From positions 267 through 64,266 of the forward strand of contig NZ_LMKP01000041.1 in NCBI RefSeq assembly GCF_001421715.1: a stretch of DNA of 64,000 nucleotides, read 5' to 3'. Shown here piece by piece: positions 52,228 through 61,748 of the stretch (position 1 is its first letter; each line of letters begins with the position of its first letter). The notes beneath the pieces were generated by a model, which made no database searches, was not told the origin of the DNA, and was given only the letters and a program-made list of their open reading frames with translations. Origin of the DNA: Sphingomonas sp. Leaf22. GTDB taxonomy: Bacteria; Pseudomonadota; Alphaproteobacteria; Sphingomonadales; Sphingomonadaceae. Both the position numbers and the translations under genes were made by a program.

Positions 52228-53464
52228 CGGACACCCTCGCGAACTCGGCGCGGGCGATCGCGCGGTTGTGGACCTCGTCCGGCCCGTCGGCAAAGCGCAG
52301 CGTCCGCACCCCGGCCCATGCCGCCGCCAGCGGAAAGTCCTCCGACACGCCGCCGCCACCATGCGCCTGGATCGCATCGTCGAGGATCGCCAGCGCCATG
52401 GTCGGCGCCTGCACCTTGATCATCGCGATCTCGCCCTGTGCCGCCTTGTTCCCGGCGCGATCCATCATGTCGGCGGCCTTCAGGCACAGCAGCCGCGTCA
52501 TCTCGATATCGATCCGCGCCCGCGCGACCCGCTGTTCCCAGATCGAATGATCGGCGATCCTCTTGCCGAACGCGACGCGCGATTGCAGCCGCTTCGCCAT
52601 CGCCTCCAGCGCCATCTCCGCAACGCCAATGGTGCGCATGCAGTGATGGATACGCCCCGGCCCAAGCCGGCCCTGCGCGATCTCGAACCCGCGTCCCTCG
52701 CCCAGCAACAGGTTGCTCGCCGGTACCCGCACCTGGTCCAGCACCACCTCGCCATGCCCATGCGGGGCATGGTCATAGCCATAGACCGGCAGCATCCGCT
52801 CGATCCGCACGCCGGGGGCATCCATCGGCACCAGGATCATGCTCTGCTGCTGGTGGCGCGGCGCGTCCGGGTCGGTCTTGCCCATCACGATCGCGACCTT
52901 GCAACGCGGATCGCCCGTGCCCGACGACCACCATTTGCGCCCGTCGATCACATAGTCGTCGCCATCACGGACGATCCGCGTTTCGATATTGGTCGCATCC
53001 GACGACGCCACTGCCGGTTCGGTCATCAGGAACGCCGACCGGATCGTGCCCTCCATCAACGGTCGCAGCCATGCCTCCTTCTGCTCGCGCGTGCCGTAGC
53101 GATGCAGCACCTCCATATTGCCGGTGTCGGGAGCCGAACAGTTGAACACTTCGCTCGCCCAGTGCCACCGCCCCATCGCCTCGGCACACAGCGCATATTC
53201 GAGGTTGGACAATTGCGTACCCTCGAACGCGAAACCCTCATCGACCATCGGCGCGCCCGAATGCGGCGGCATGAAGAGGTTCCACAGCCCCGCCGCCCGC
53301 GCCCGTTCCTTCAGCGGTTCCAGCATCGCCACCGGTGCCCAGCGATCGCCGCTCGCCACTTCCGTGTGATAGTCATGGTCGGCAGGGGCGACATGCTCGG
53401 CCAGAAACACGGTCACACGGTCGCGCCAACGGGTTTCGCGCTCGCTTAGCGAAAAGTCCAACAT
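52217..53464 (-). CDS. Acyl-CoA dehydrogenase, ACAD11/LvaC-like
   Basis: A 415-residue acyl-CoA dehydrogenase. It shows the ACAD10/11-type segment [20 protein letters not shown] followed by [16 protein letters not shown] and [13 protein letters not shown]. The C-terminus has [21 protein letters not shown] and [16 protein letters not shown]. In the ACAD10/11 pathway this enzyme removes phosphate from 4-phosphoacyl-CoA to give an enoyl-CoA. The start at 53464 follows GGGAGA. It is the first gene of a minus-strand operon divergent from the double TetR regulator. Confidence 0.9.
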   Translation of the reverse strand: MLDFSLSERETRWRDRVTVFLAEHVAPADHDYHTEVASGDRWAPVAMLEPLKERARAAGLWNLFMPPHSGAPMVDEGFAFEGTQLSNLEYALCAEAMGRWHWASEVFNCSAPDTGNMEVLHRYGTREQKEAWLRPLMEGTIRSAFLMTEPAVASSDATNIETRIVRDGDDYVIDGRKWWSSGTGDPRCKVAIVMGKTDPDAPRHQQQSMILVPMDAPGVRIERMLPVYGYDHAPHGHGEVVLDQVRVPASNLLLGEGRGFEIAQGRLGPGRIHHCMRTIGVAEMALEAMAKRLQSRVAFGKRIADHSIWEQRVARARIDIEMTRLLCLKAADMMDRAGNKAAQGEIAMIKVQAPTMALAILDDAIQAHGGGGVSEDFPLAAAWAGVRTLRFADGPDEVHNRAIARAEFARVSGGR

Positions 53465-53503
53465 CCGTCTCCCGCTGCAACCTGCTTTGATCGATCTAGG
53501 CCA

Positions 53504-53519
53504 TACCGCATATTCGGTA
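53504..53519. promoter_or_regulatory. Inverted repeat in the ACAD/TetR divergent promoter region, candidate operator
   Basis: TACCG-N6-CGGTA forms a 16-base inverted repeat 40 bases before the ACAD start and 75 bases before the TetR gene start. Its location between a regulator gene and its divergent operon is the usual place for a TetR-family operator. Confidence 0.45.
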
Positions 53520-53593
53520 AAGCGCCGATGACGTCGCGTACCACAGCGAAAAATAGGCTTGGGCTCCACACCCGTTCTGCTAGGGTCGCGTCC

Positions 53594-54811
53594 ATGACGA
53601 CGACGAACGGGGCCACCAAACGCTACCGCGCCAAACGCGACGCCATCCTTGCGGCGGCGGCGGAGGCGATCAACGAAGCCAGTGCGAAGGGCATGACCTT
53701 TGCCGACGTCGCCCGGCGCGTCGGGCTCAACACCACCAGCGTCACCTATTATTTCAAGCGCAAGGAAGACCTCGCCGCCGCCGCCTTCGACCATACGCTC
53801 GACTGGCTACAGGCGACGCTCGACGAAGCGCTCCGCGAACCCACCCCGCGGGCCCGCGTCGCGAAGTTTTTGAGCGTCCACTTCAACCGGCAGCGCCGGA
53901 TCGAGGCGGGCGAGGAACGCCCCGTTGCGATGCTGTCGGACCTGCGCGCGATGGAGGACCCGTTCAAGGCACGCCTTCTGTCCGGCTGGCGCGACGTGTT
54001 TCGCAAGACGCGGACCCTGTGGGGCGACCCGGCCGACCGCACCGCCAAGGATATCTTCAGCGCCCGCGCCCATGTCCTGCTCGAAAACTGTTTCTGGCTG
54101 ACCGTCTGGCTCGATCGCTACGAACCCGATCAATATGACCGGGTCGAGGCGCGATTGATGGACGTGTTCCTGCACGGCATGGCAGGCCCCGGCCAGCGTT
54201 GGGCACCGCGACCGCTCGCCCCCGAACAGGCCGATGCCGAACCGGCGCGCGACGCCTTTTTGCGCGCGGCCACCCGGCTCATCAACGAACTCGGCTATCG
54301 CGGTGCATCGGTCCAGCGGATCGCGTCGGAGCTTAACGTGACCAAGGGGTCGTTCTACCACCATCTCGATGCCAAGGATGATCTGGTCATCGCCTGCTAT
54401 CGCCGCAGCTTCGACACGATCAGCGCGGCCCAACGTGCCGCCGATCACGCCGGCGGCAGCCATTGGCAGCGCTTGTCGAGCACGCTTGCGCTGCTGGTCG
54501 ACGCACAGTTCACGGACCAGGGGCCGTTGTTGCGCACCACCGCCCTATCCGGACTCCCGCTGACCGTACGACAGGCGATGGTCGACCGCTCCAACCGCAT
54601 TGCCCGCCGCTTCGCCGGCACGATCAGCGACGGCATCGCCGAAGGCTCGCTGCGCGCGGTCGACCCGCTGATCGCGGCGCAGGCGCTGATGGCATTGCAG
54701 AACGCCGCGTTCGACATGCGTAATTGGGCAGCGACGATGCCGCGCGAACGGGCGGTGGGTTTTTATGCGTCGACGGTGATGACCGGGTTGTTTGACGATC
54801 CGGTGGTGTAA
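53594..54811 (+). CDS. Tandem TetR/AcrR-family regulator (two TetR units in one chain)
   Basis: A 405-residue regulator in which two complete TetR units are fused. The first DNA-binding domain spans about residues 10-60 ([25 protein letters not shown]) and the second about 220-275 ([27 protein letters not shown]). Each is followed by its own ligand/dimerisation helices. Most TetR proteins are about 200 residues with one such unit. It is divergent from the ACAD-kinase-SDR operon with a candidate operator between, so it probably represses that operon in response to an acyl-CoA-type ligand. Confidence 0.9.
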   Translation: MTTTNGATKRYRAKRDAILAAAAEAINEASAKGMTFADVARRVGLNTTSVTYYFKRKEDLAAAAFDHTLDWLQATLDEALREPTPRARVAKFLSVHFNRQRRIEAGEERPVAMLSDLRAMEDPFKARLLSGWRDVFRKTRTLWGDPADRTAKDIFSARAHVLLENCFWLTVWLDRYEPDQYDRVEARLMDVFLHGMAGPGQRWAPRPLAPEQADAEPARDAFLRAATRLINELGYRGASVQRIASELNVTKGSFYHHLDAKDDLVIACYRRSFDTISAAQRAADHAGGSHWQRLSSTLALLVDAQFTDQGPLLRTTALSGLPLTVRQAMVDRSNRIARRFAGTISDGIAEGSLRAVDPLIAAQALMALQNAAFDMRNWAATMPRERAVGFYASTVMTGLFDDPVV

Positions 54812-54812
54812 C

Positions 54813-55487
54813 CTACCGCCCCAACGCCCGTACCAGCCGGATGCCGAGATGGTCGATACCCGGATTGCGTTCCGAGAAGAATTGGCGGTGGCTGAAATGC
54901 TCCCACACCGCTTCAACCGCCCAGCGGCGATCGAGGCGAACACCGATCGACGCATTGGGATTGAACAATATCTGCGACCCGAACGACGTCCGCCGCCTGT
55001 AAATATCGTATCGACGTTGCGCCTCACCGGCTGACAATCCGGGAGCGAATGGATCGGGGGTAACGTCATAGCCGTCGATCAGCGTCAGCCCGATCCCGAC
55101 CTGGCCATATAGCCGGCGCTTCAGGACATGCTGTCGCCATTCGGCACCGCCGCTGAAAAAGCTCGTTCGCCCTGCCGTGCTGATCTGCGCCTTTGCGGTC
55201 AGGCGCGGCTTGAGCAGGATGCGCAGCGGCGCACTGCGATAGGTCAACTGCACGTCGACGGTGCCATTCTCCTCGAACCCCTCATAAATTTGCCCATCAG
55301 GCAGTTCGGGAAGGTCGAAGATCAGCTTGCCGCCGAGCGGATGGAAGTTCGCTCCATGGCGGAACACGCCGACCGCAAGCTCGGGCGCATCGCGTTGCGG
55401 CGGCGGCGCCGGTCGGTCCTGTGCCGAAGCCGTTGTCGAGACAAGCGACATCGCCGCGCTAAACACGTACCGATTTAACCGGTTCAT
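54813..55487 (-). CDS. PagL-like lipid A 3-O-deacylase / acyloxyacyl hydrolase
   Basis: A 224-residue protein with a signal peptide (YVFSAAMSLVSTTASA) and a beta-barrel-like pattern of alternating residues, expected in the outer membrane. The C-terminal part contains VWEHFSHRQFF, placing a His-x-Ser pair as in the PagL active site (HxS), and then RNPGIDHLGIRL where PagL has the third residue. This would remove an acyl chain from lipid A. The N-terminal Pro/Gln-rich stretch after the signal is unusual. The stop lies 2 bases from the convergent TetR stop. Confidence 0.82.
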   Translation of the reverse strand: MNRLNRYVFSAAMSLVSTTASAQDRPAPPPQRDAPELAVGVFRHGANFHPLGGKLIFDLPELPDGQIYEGFEENGTVDVQLTYRSAPLRILLKPRLTAKAQISTAGRTSFFSGGAEWRQHVLKRRLYGQVGIGLTLIDGYDVTPDPFAPGLSAGEAQRRYDIYRRRTSFGSQILFNPNASIGVRLDRRWAVEAVWEHFSHRQFFSERNPGIDHLGIRLVRALGR

Positions 55488-55572
55488 AGGCCACCTGTTG
55501 CAGAACGGCGTTCGTTACGCCCTCAAAACCATGTATGATGGCAATATCTTTTCGTCAAACAGAAAGAATTGT

Positions 55573-56199
55573 ATGTCGGACGTAATGTTATTGCCACTGC
55601 GTCAGGCAAAGCTATGCCGCGTTTTCGGTGTCGTTTTTCTGTTGGCGGCAATGGTCATGCCTTTCGTCATCGTGACAGCCGGCCTGACCCCAGGTGCCAA
55701 TCCCTATTGCGGTGGCGGCAAGGGCTGCGTGTGGAAAGCACAGCCCAGTCTCTTGCTGGACGAGGAGACACGGCTGCAAGTCGCGGCCACCGCTACCACG
55801 CAGCGGCGCTTCGAATCCTATGCCGCGCGACCCGACATACGGATTGGCCTGGCGTTGGTGGATGCTGTTGATTCGGTGCCGTTTGGAATGATGATGTTCA
55901 GCGTAGGGCTGGCGCTGCGGCGGCTCGGCGGCCCGGTTCAGGACGCGCTGCTACAGGCGCTGCGCTGGCTGCGCCGGGCATCGGCGGCGGCGATCCTGTG
56001 GTCGCTGGCGCAACCGTTGTACGAAACGCTGCTGACGATATTGCTGTCCCCCGGCACGCCCGCCTGGCCGATGGTTACACCGTCGATCTATCTCGCGAGC
56101 ATCGCCACCGGGTTGCTATTGGCACTGGCAGCCTATGCCACCATCTGGGCGCTGGAGGCGACGCTGCGGGCGCAGCGCGACCTTGCCGAGTTCGTCTGA
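55573..56199 (+). CDS. DUF2975-like membrane protein
   Basis: A 208-residue membrane protein with about four hydrophobic helices (about residues 15-37, 99-115, 135-155 and 175-195) and a periplasmic-looking loop with CGGGKGCVWK. It resembles DUF2975 proteins, which are small membrane proteins typically encoded immediately before an XRE/YozG-type HTH gene, as here. The ATG at 55573 is used; an ATG at 55531 in the same frame is possible. Function unknown. The TGA overlaps the HTH gene start (TGATG). Confidence 0.78.
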   Translation: MSDVMLLPLRQAKLCRVFGVVFLLAAMVMPFVIVTAGLTPGANPYCGGGKGCVWKAQPSLLLDEETRLQVAATATTQRRFESYAARPDIRIGLALVDAVDSVPFGMMMFSVGLALRRLGGPVQDALLQALRWLRRASAAAILWSLAQPLYETLLTILLSPGTPAWPMVTPSIYLASIATGLLLALAAYATIWALEATLRAQRDLAEFV

Positions 56200-56438
56200 T
56201 GCCAGTGATCGTCCATCTCGACGTGATGCTCGCACGACGCAAGGTTCGCTCGAAACAGCTGGCCGAAGCGATCGGCATCACTGAATCCAACCTCTCGCTC
56301 CTGAAATCGGGCAAGGTGAAGGGGATGCGGTTCGCCACGCTTGCCGCGATCTGCCGCTATCTCGAATGCGAACCGGGCGACATCCTCGGCTACGAGTTAT
56401 CCGACGACGATCTGCGCCCCGACAAGCTGCGGGAATAA
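56199..56438 (+). CDS. YozG-like XRE-family helix-turn-helix regulator
   Basis: A 79-residue single-domain regulator of the HTH_26 (YozG) type: MPVIVHLDVMLARRKVRSKQ, then an HTH of ESNLSLLKSGKVKGMRFATL and ICRYLECEPGDILGYEL. It is coupled to the DUF2975-like gene by a TGATG overlap. Such pairs suggest autoregulation of the membrane gene. There is little room for other domains. Confidence 0.9.
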   Translation: MPVIVHLDVMLARRKVRSKQLAEAIGITESNLSLLKSGKVKGMRFATLAAICRYLECEPGDILGYELSDDDLRPDKLRE

Positions 56439-56442
56439 GCGC

Positions 56443-58017
56443 CTACGCCAACACCCCCCGATATTGCTCGCGCAACGCCGTCTTCCTCAACTTCCCCGTC
56501 GCACTGTGCGGCAGCGCGTCGACGAAGATCACGCGGTCGGGTAGCCACCATTTGGCAACCTTCGTCGCCAGATGCGCCAGTACCGCTTCGGCCGTCACCT
56601 TCGCGCCCGGCCGCTTGACCACCAACAGCACCGGTCGTTCGTCCCAGCGCGGGTGCGGCACGCCGATCGCCGCCGCCTCCGCCACGCCGGGGCAACCGAC
56701 TGCGGCATTTTCCAGATCGACCGAACTGATCCATTCGCCGCCCGATTTGATGACGTCCTTCGCGCGGTCGGTGATCTGCATCGTGCCGTCGGGGTGCAGC
56801 ATCGCCACGTCGCCAGTGTCGAACCAGCCATCGGGGGTCAGCGCATCGCCACTTTCATCGCGGAAATAGCGTTTGAGCACCCATGGGCCACGCACCTGCA
56901 ACTGCCCCGACGTCTCGCCATCGCGCGGCAGCACCGCGCCCGCTTCATCGACCGTGCGCAGTTCGACGCCGAACGGCACCTTGCCCTGTCGGCACACCTG
57001 ATCGACGCGCTGGTCGAAGCTGAGGTCGTCCCAGTCCGCGCCGGCCGCGCCCATCGTGCCGATCGGCGAGGTTTCGGTCATGCCCCACGCATGGTTGACC
57101 CGCACGCCCATCCGCATGATTCGTTCGATCATCGCGCGCGGGGCCGCTGATCCGCCGATCGTCACGACCTGCAGATGCTCGGGCGCAGCGCCGGTCGCGT
57201 CCATATAATGGAACATCGCGAACCAGACGGTCGGCACACCCGCCGAATGCGTCACCCGTTCGCGGTTCATCAGGTCGCACAGCACCGCGGGTTCGTTGAC
57301 GGCGGAAAACACGACCTTCGCCCCAACCGCCGCCGCGGCGAAGGGCAGTCCCCAGCCGACCGCGTGGAACATCGGCACCACCGGCAGGCACACCGCCCGC
57401 TGCGACAGATCGAATTCATCGGGCTGCAACTCGGCGATGGCGTGGAGCACGTTCGAGCGGTGCGAATAGATCACGCCCTTCGGATCACCGGTCGTGCCGC
57501 TGGTATAGCAGATCATGCAATGGTCGCGCTCGTCGCCCTCGACCCATCCATAGTCGCCGGTCTCGGGCGCGATCAGCGCGGCGAAGGAGTCCGGCCCGTC
57601 GCCGTCCATCACGATGAAATGATCGATACCGGACAAGCGCGGCTTCATCCGCTCGATGATCGGCGCAAACGCCGCGTCGTAGAGCAGCACGCGATCGCCG
57701 GCATGGTCGGCGATATAGGCCAGTTGGTCGTCGAATAGCCTCGGGTTGATGGTATGGATGATCCCGCCCATGCCGATCACGCCATACCACGCGATCAGGT
57801 GATGGGCGTGGTTCATCGCCATCGTCGCCACGCGGTCGCCGGGCCGAATGCCCAGCCGCTCCAGCGCCTGCGCCAACCGCCGTGCATCGTGCGCGATGCC
57901 CGCCCAGTTCGTCCGCGTCTCGGTGCCGTTCGCCCAGCGAGTGACGATCTCGCGGCCGCCATGCTCGCGCTCGGCATGGTCGAGCAACCGGGGTACTCGA
58001 AGTTCGAAATCCTGCAT
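56443..58017 (-). CDS. Long-chain fatty-acid-CoA ligase type enzyme
   Basis: A 524-residue acyl-adenylate-forming enzyme with ICYTSGTTGDPKGVIYS, HAWGMTETSPIG, WFDTGDVAMLHPDG and the catalytic Lys in SATGKLRKTALREQ. Compared with the ligase at 42093 it looks closer to medium/long-chain FadD-like enzymes (ALERLGIRPGDRVATMAMNHAHHL). It is convergent with the HTH gene and lies downstream of dnaE on the same strand (47-base gap). Near the lva-like module it could provide the CoA ligase step, but that is inference. Confidence 0.9.
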   Translation of the reverse strand: MQDFELRVPRLLDHAEREHGGREIVTRWANGTETRTNWAGIAHDARRLAQALERLGIRPGDRVATMAMNHAHHLIAWYGVIGMGGIIHTINPRLFDDQLAYIADHAGDRVLLYDAAFAPIIERMKPRLSGIDHFIVMDGDGPDSFAALIAPETGDYGWVEGDERDHCMICYTSGTTGDPKGVIYSHRSNVLHAIAELQPDEFDLSQRAVCLPVVPMFHAVGWGLPFAAAAVGAKVVFSAVNEPAVLCDLMNRERVTHSAGVPTVWFAMFHYMDATGAAPEHLQVVTIGGSAAPRAMIERIMRMGVRVNHAWGMTETSPIGTMGAAGADWDDLSFDQRVDQVCRQGKVPFGVELRTVDEAGAVLPRDGETSGQLQVRGPWVLKRYFRDESGDALTPDGWFDTGDVAMLHPDGTMQITDRAKDVIKSGGEWISSVDLENAAVGCPGVAEAAAIGVPHPRWDERPVLLVVKRPGAKVTAEAVLAHLATKVAKWWLPDRVIFVDALPHSATGKLRKTALREQYRGVLA

Positions 58018-58064
58018 TCCGCCCAGCACGCGCACTCTCCTTCGCGAACGGGGCCGTACCGCCC

Positions 58065-61000
58065 CTATCCGACGGCGGCGATCGATGGCTTCACTGTATC
58101 GAACGCCGCGCTGGCGACACCTTGCAGCCTGCCGACCCGTTCGGCAAGCTCACCATCGATCTGGAAATCGCGGCCCAGACATACCCGAGCTTCGATTCCG
58201 TCGACAGCAGGGATCGATACCCATATCTCGCCACGGCCGCCGCGCTCGCCCATGATCAGTCCCGCCAGCGCCGGATAGGCGGCGGCATCGTCGATGGTCA
58301 GGTCCAGCCGCAGCCGCACGTCGCGGGCGATCAGGTCGAATGGTTTGAGCGACTTGACCGTCGCCCGCGCGCTTTCATCCCCCGCGCGACGATCGAGTTC
58401 GAGCGTGAACAGGCCGCATCCGCCGACCTTGCCGGCGGCTTCCAGATCGTTTGCCGGGCCCTCGTCGAAACAGGTCACCGGCACCTGCCCCGTCGCGTCG
58501 GACAGCGTCGCCATCATGTACCGCTTGCCGCGTGCCGAGGTCCGCCAGCGCGCATCCTCGACCAGTGCCGCCACCGTCGCGCCGACCCGGCCGCCTTCCG
58601 GCACCGGCGTATCGGCCAGATCGGCGATTTTCCGCGCGCCATGCGCACTGGCGAGATGAGCGTAGCGATCGAGCGGATGCGCCGAGAAGTAAAAGCCGAA
58701 CGCGTCCTTTTCCGCCGCGATCGCCTGCGTCAGCGACCAGTGGACGTCGGGCATCCGGATCGCCGCCTCGGTCGCACCGCTCGCCTCGCCGAACAGGCCG
58801 CCCTGCCCGCTCGACCGGTTCGCCTCGGTCCGTTGCGCCGTCGCCATCAGCGTGTCGGCCAACGCATGGACCCCGGCGCGGTCGAGCGCGATGCAGTCGA
58901 ACGCCCCGGCCGCCGCCAGCGTCTCGATCTGCCGCTTGTTCAGCAGCTTGGGATCGACCCGCGTCGCAAAATCGTCGAGCGACTTGTACGGCCCCTTCGC
59001 TGCTCGCTCCTCGACCATCAGCTCCATCGCCCGCTCGCCGACGCCCTTCAGCGCCGACAGCGCATAGCGCACCGCGAGGCCGCCATCGGTTTCCTCGACG
59101 CCGAAGGTCGCGTCGCTGGCGTTGATGCAGGGCGGCAGGCATTCGATGCGCAACCGCTTCATATCGTCGACGAAGATCGCCAGCTTATCGGTCTGCGCAT
59201 AATCGAACGCCATCGACGCCGCATAGAATTCGTGCGGATGATGCGCCTTCAGCCACGCCGTCTGATAGGCGAGCAGCGCATAGGCCGCCGCGTGGCTCTT
59301 GTTGAACCCATAGCCGGCGAACTTGTCGATCAGGTCGAACAGCTCGTTGGCCTTGGCCGCCGGGATGCCGTTCATCTCGGCACAGCCCTTCACGAAGATC
59401 GAACGCTGCGCGTCCATCTCCGCCTTCACCTTCTTGCCCATCGCGCGCCGCAGCATGTCCGCGCCGCCGAGCGAATAGCCCGCGAGGATCTGCGCGGCCT
59501 GCATCACCTGTTCCTGATAGACGAAGATCCCGTAGGTCTCCTTCAGGATCGGTTCGAGCAAGTCGTGGGGATAGATCAGCTCCTCGCGCCCGGCCTTGCG
59601 CGCGCCGAACGACGGGATGTTGTCCATCGGTCCCGGCCGGTACAGCGACACCAGCGCGATGATGTCGCCGAAATTACTCGGGCGCACCGCGGTCAGCGTC
59701 CGCCGCATCCCTTCCGATTCGAGCTGGAACACGCCGACCGTGTCGCCGCGCTTCAGCAGGTCATAGGTGGCGACGTCGTCCCACAACAGGCTGTCGAGAT
59801 CGACAACGATGCCCCGTCGCGCCAGCAATTCCACCGCGAATTTCAGCACCGACAGGGTTTTGAGGCCGAGAAAGTCGAACTTTACCAACCCCGCGCCCTC
59901 GACATATTTCATATCGAATTGCGTGACCGGCATGTCGGATCGTGGATCGCGGTACAGCGGGACCAGTTCGCTGAGCGGCCGATCGCCGATCACCACGCCC
60001 GCCGCGTGGGTCGAGCTGTGCCGCGGCAACCCCTCCAGCTTCATGGCGAGGTCGAGCAGCCGCCGGACGTCCTTCTCACCGGTATACTGCTGGTGCAGTT
60101 CCGATACGCCGTTGATCGCCCGGTCGAGCGTCCACGGGTCGGTCGGGTGGTTCGGCACCAGCTTGGCGAGGCGATCGACCTGCCCATAGCTCATCTGCAA
60201 CACGCGGCCGGTGTCTTTCAGCACCGCGCGCGCCTTCAGCTTACCGAAGGTGATGATCTGCGCCACCTGATCGCGGCCATATTTCTGCTGGACGTAGCGG
60301 ATGACCTCGCCGCGCCGCGTTTCGCAGAAATCGATGTCGAAGTCGGGCATCGACACGCGTTCGGGGTTCAGGAAGCGTTCGAACAGCAACCCCAGCTTGA
60401 TCGGGTCGAGGTCGGTGATGGTGAGCGCCCACGCCACCGCCGAACCCGCGCCCGAACCACGCCCCGGCCCGACCGGAATGTCGTGATCCTTTGCCCATTT
60501 GATGAAATCGGCGACGATCAGGAAATAGCCCGGAAACCCCATCTGACAGATGACGTCGAGTTCGAAGTCCAGCCGCTCGAAATAGTCCGGAAACTTCGCT
60601 TGCAGCTCGGCCTCGGACAGTTCGGGGATGGTGCCCGTCGCCGCCGGCGTCGGGGCATCTTCCCACGGCGCGGGCGCGTCGACCGCGACTTCGGCCTGGA
60701 CCATGCCCGCTTCCAGCGCGACGATCTTGCGCAACCGATCGACCAGCCCGGCGCGCGAATCGACGCGCAGCTTCAGCGCCTCGCCCTCGCGGTCGCCGGC
60801 AAGGCTGGGCAGGATCGGCTTGCGCTTGGGGGCCGCTACCGCGCAACGCTGCGCGACGACCAGCGTATTCGCCAGCGCCTCGGGCAGGTCGGCGAACATT
60901 TCCTGCATGACCGCTGCGGGCTTCAGCCATGCCTGCGGCGACGACCGCTGCCGATCCTCGCTCGCGACATAGCTGGACGAGGCGATGCACAGCATGGCGT

Positions 61001-61652
61001 CGTGCGCGTCGTGGAAATCGGCGTCGGCGAAGCAGCACGGATTGGTCGCGACTAGTGGCAGGTCGCGGGCGTAGGCGAGATCGAGCAACTGTGCCTCGGC
61101 CTTTGCCTCGACCGCATCGTCGCGCCGCGCGATCTCGACATACAGCCGGTCGCCGAACAGTGCCTGCAACCGGTCGGCATAGGCCATCGCTTCGTCGTCG
61201 CGCCCGGCCGCGAACAGCCGCGCCAGCGCCCCGTCACCCGCCCCGGTCAGCGCGACCAGCCCGTCGCTGCGCCCGATCAGCGCATCGATCGGAACATGCG
61301 CGGGAATTTCGACCGGCCGGTCGAGATGCGCCATCGACACCAGCGCGCACAGATTGTCATAGCCGCGCGCGTCCTGCGCATAGAGCGGCAGCCAGTCGAT
61401 TTCCGGCTCCTGCAGCTCCGGCACGCCCGGACGCGCGACCGCCAGCAAGGTGCCGACGACCGGTTGAACGCCCTGATCTTTGCACGCGTCTGAAAACGCC
61501 ATTGCGGCATAGAGTCCGTTGCGATCGGACAGGCCGGCGGCGGGAAAGCCCAGCTTGCGCGCGACCTTGGCAATCGCCTTTGGTTCGATTGCGCCCTCCA
61601 GCATGGTGTAGGACGAAAAGATACGAAGCGGCACGAACCCGGAATGCGTCAT
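58065..61652 (-). CDS. dnaE: DNA polymerase III alpha subunit
   Basis: The replicative polymerase catalytic subunit, 1195 residues. The N-terminal PHP domain begins FVPLRIFSSYTMLEGA, and the polymerase catalytic region has GPGRGSGAGSAVAWAL and the acidic PDFDIDFCETRR. Later come the finger and OB-fold segments (VAALVEDARWRT near residue 1040). The start at 61652 is preferred because homology begins at THSGFVPLR. The sequence appears continuous across its length. Confidence 0.97.
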   Translation of the reverse strand: MTHSGFVPLRIFSSYTMLEGAIEPKAIAKVARKLGFPAAGLSDRNGLYAAMAFSDACKDQGVQPVVGTLLAVARPGVPELQEPEIDWLPLYAQDARGYDNLCALVSMAHLDRPVEIPAHVPIDALIGRSDGLVALTGAGDGALARLFAAGRDDEAMAYADRLQALFGDRLYVEIARRDDAVEAKAEAQLLDLAYARDLPLVATNPCCFADADFHDAHDAMLCIASSSYVASEDRQRSSPQAWLKPAAVMQEMFADLPEALANTLVVAQRCAVAAPKRKPILPSLAGDREGEALKLRVDSRAGLVDRLRKIVALEAGMVQAEVAVDAPAPWEDAPTPAATGTIPELSEAELQAKFPDYFERLDFELDVICQMGFPGYFLIVADFIKWAKDHDIPVGPGRGSGAGSAVAWALTITDLDPIKLGLLFERFLNPERVSMPDFDIDFCETRRGEVIRYVQQKYGRDQVAQIITFGKLKARAVLKDTGRVLQMSYGQVDRLAKLVPNHPTDPWTLDRAINGVSELHQQYTGEKDVRRLLDLAMKLEGLPRHSSTHAAGVVIGDRPLSELVPLYRDPRSDMPVTQFDMKYVEGAGLVKFDFLGLKTLSVLKFAVELLARRGIVVDLDSLLWDDVATYDLLKRGDTVGVFQLESEGMRRTLTAVRPSNFGDIIALVSLYRPGPMDNIPSFGARKAGREELIYPHDLLEPILKETYGIFVYQEQVMQAAQILAGYSLGGADMLRRAMGKKVKAEMDAQRSIFVKGCAEMNGIPAAKANELFDLIDKFAGYGFNKSHAAAYALLAYQTAWLKAHHPHEFYAASMAFDYAQTDKLAIFVDDMKRLRIECLPPCINASDATFGVEETDGGLAVRYALSALKGVGERAMELMVEERAAKGPYKSLDDFATRVDPKLLNKRQIETLAAAGAFDCIALDRAGVHALADTLMATAQRTEANRSSGQGGLFGEASGATEAAIRMPDVHWSLTQAIAAEKDAFGFYFSAHPLDRYAHLASAHGARKIADLADTPVPEGGRVGATVAALVEDARWRTSARGKRYMMATLSDATGQVPVTCFDEGPANDLEAAGKVGGCGLFTLELDRRAGDESARATVKSLKPFDLIARDVRLRLDLTIDDAAAYPALAGLIMGERGGRGEIWVSIPAVDGIEARVCLGRDFQIDGELAERVGRLQGVASAAFDTVKPSIAAVG

Positions 61653-61748
61653 CCGATGCACCTAACCATCGCCGGCTGATTCGACCAGTGCGGCGGACAC
61701 GGAACCATGACGAACCGCGTCCGTTCGGCGCGGCAACAGGAGGACCGC

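Noticed and set aside
58122..61055. 977-residue plus-strand frame opposite dnaE
   Set aside because: It is antisense to dnaE and made of Arg/Gln/His/Asp-rich sequence with no domain pattern.
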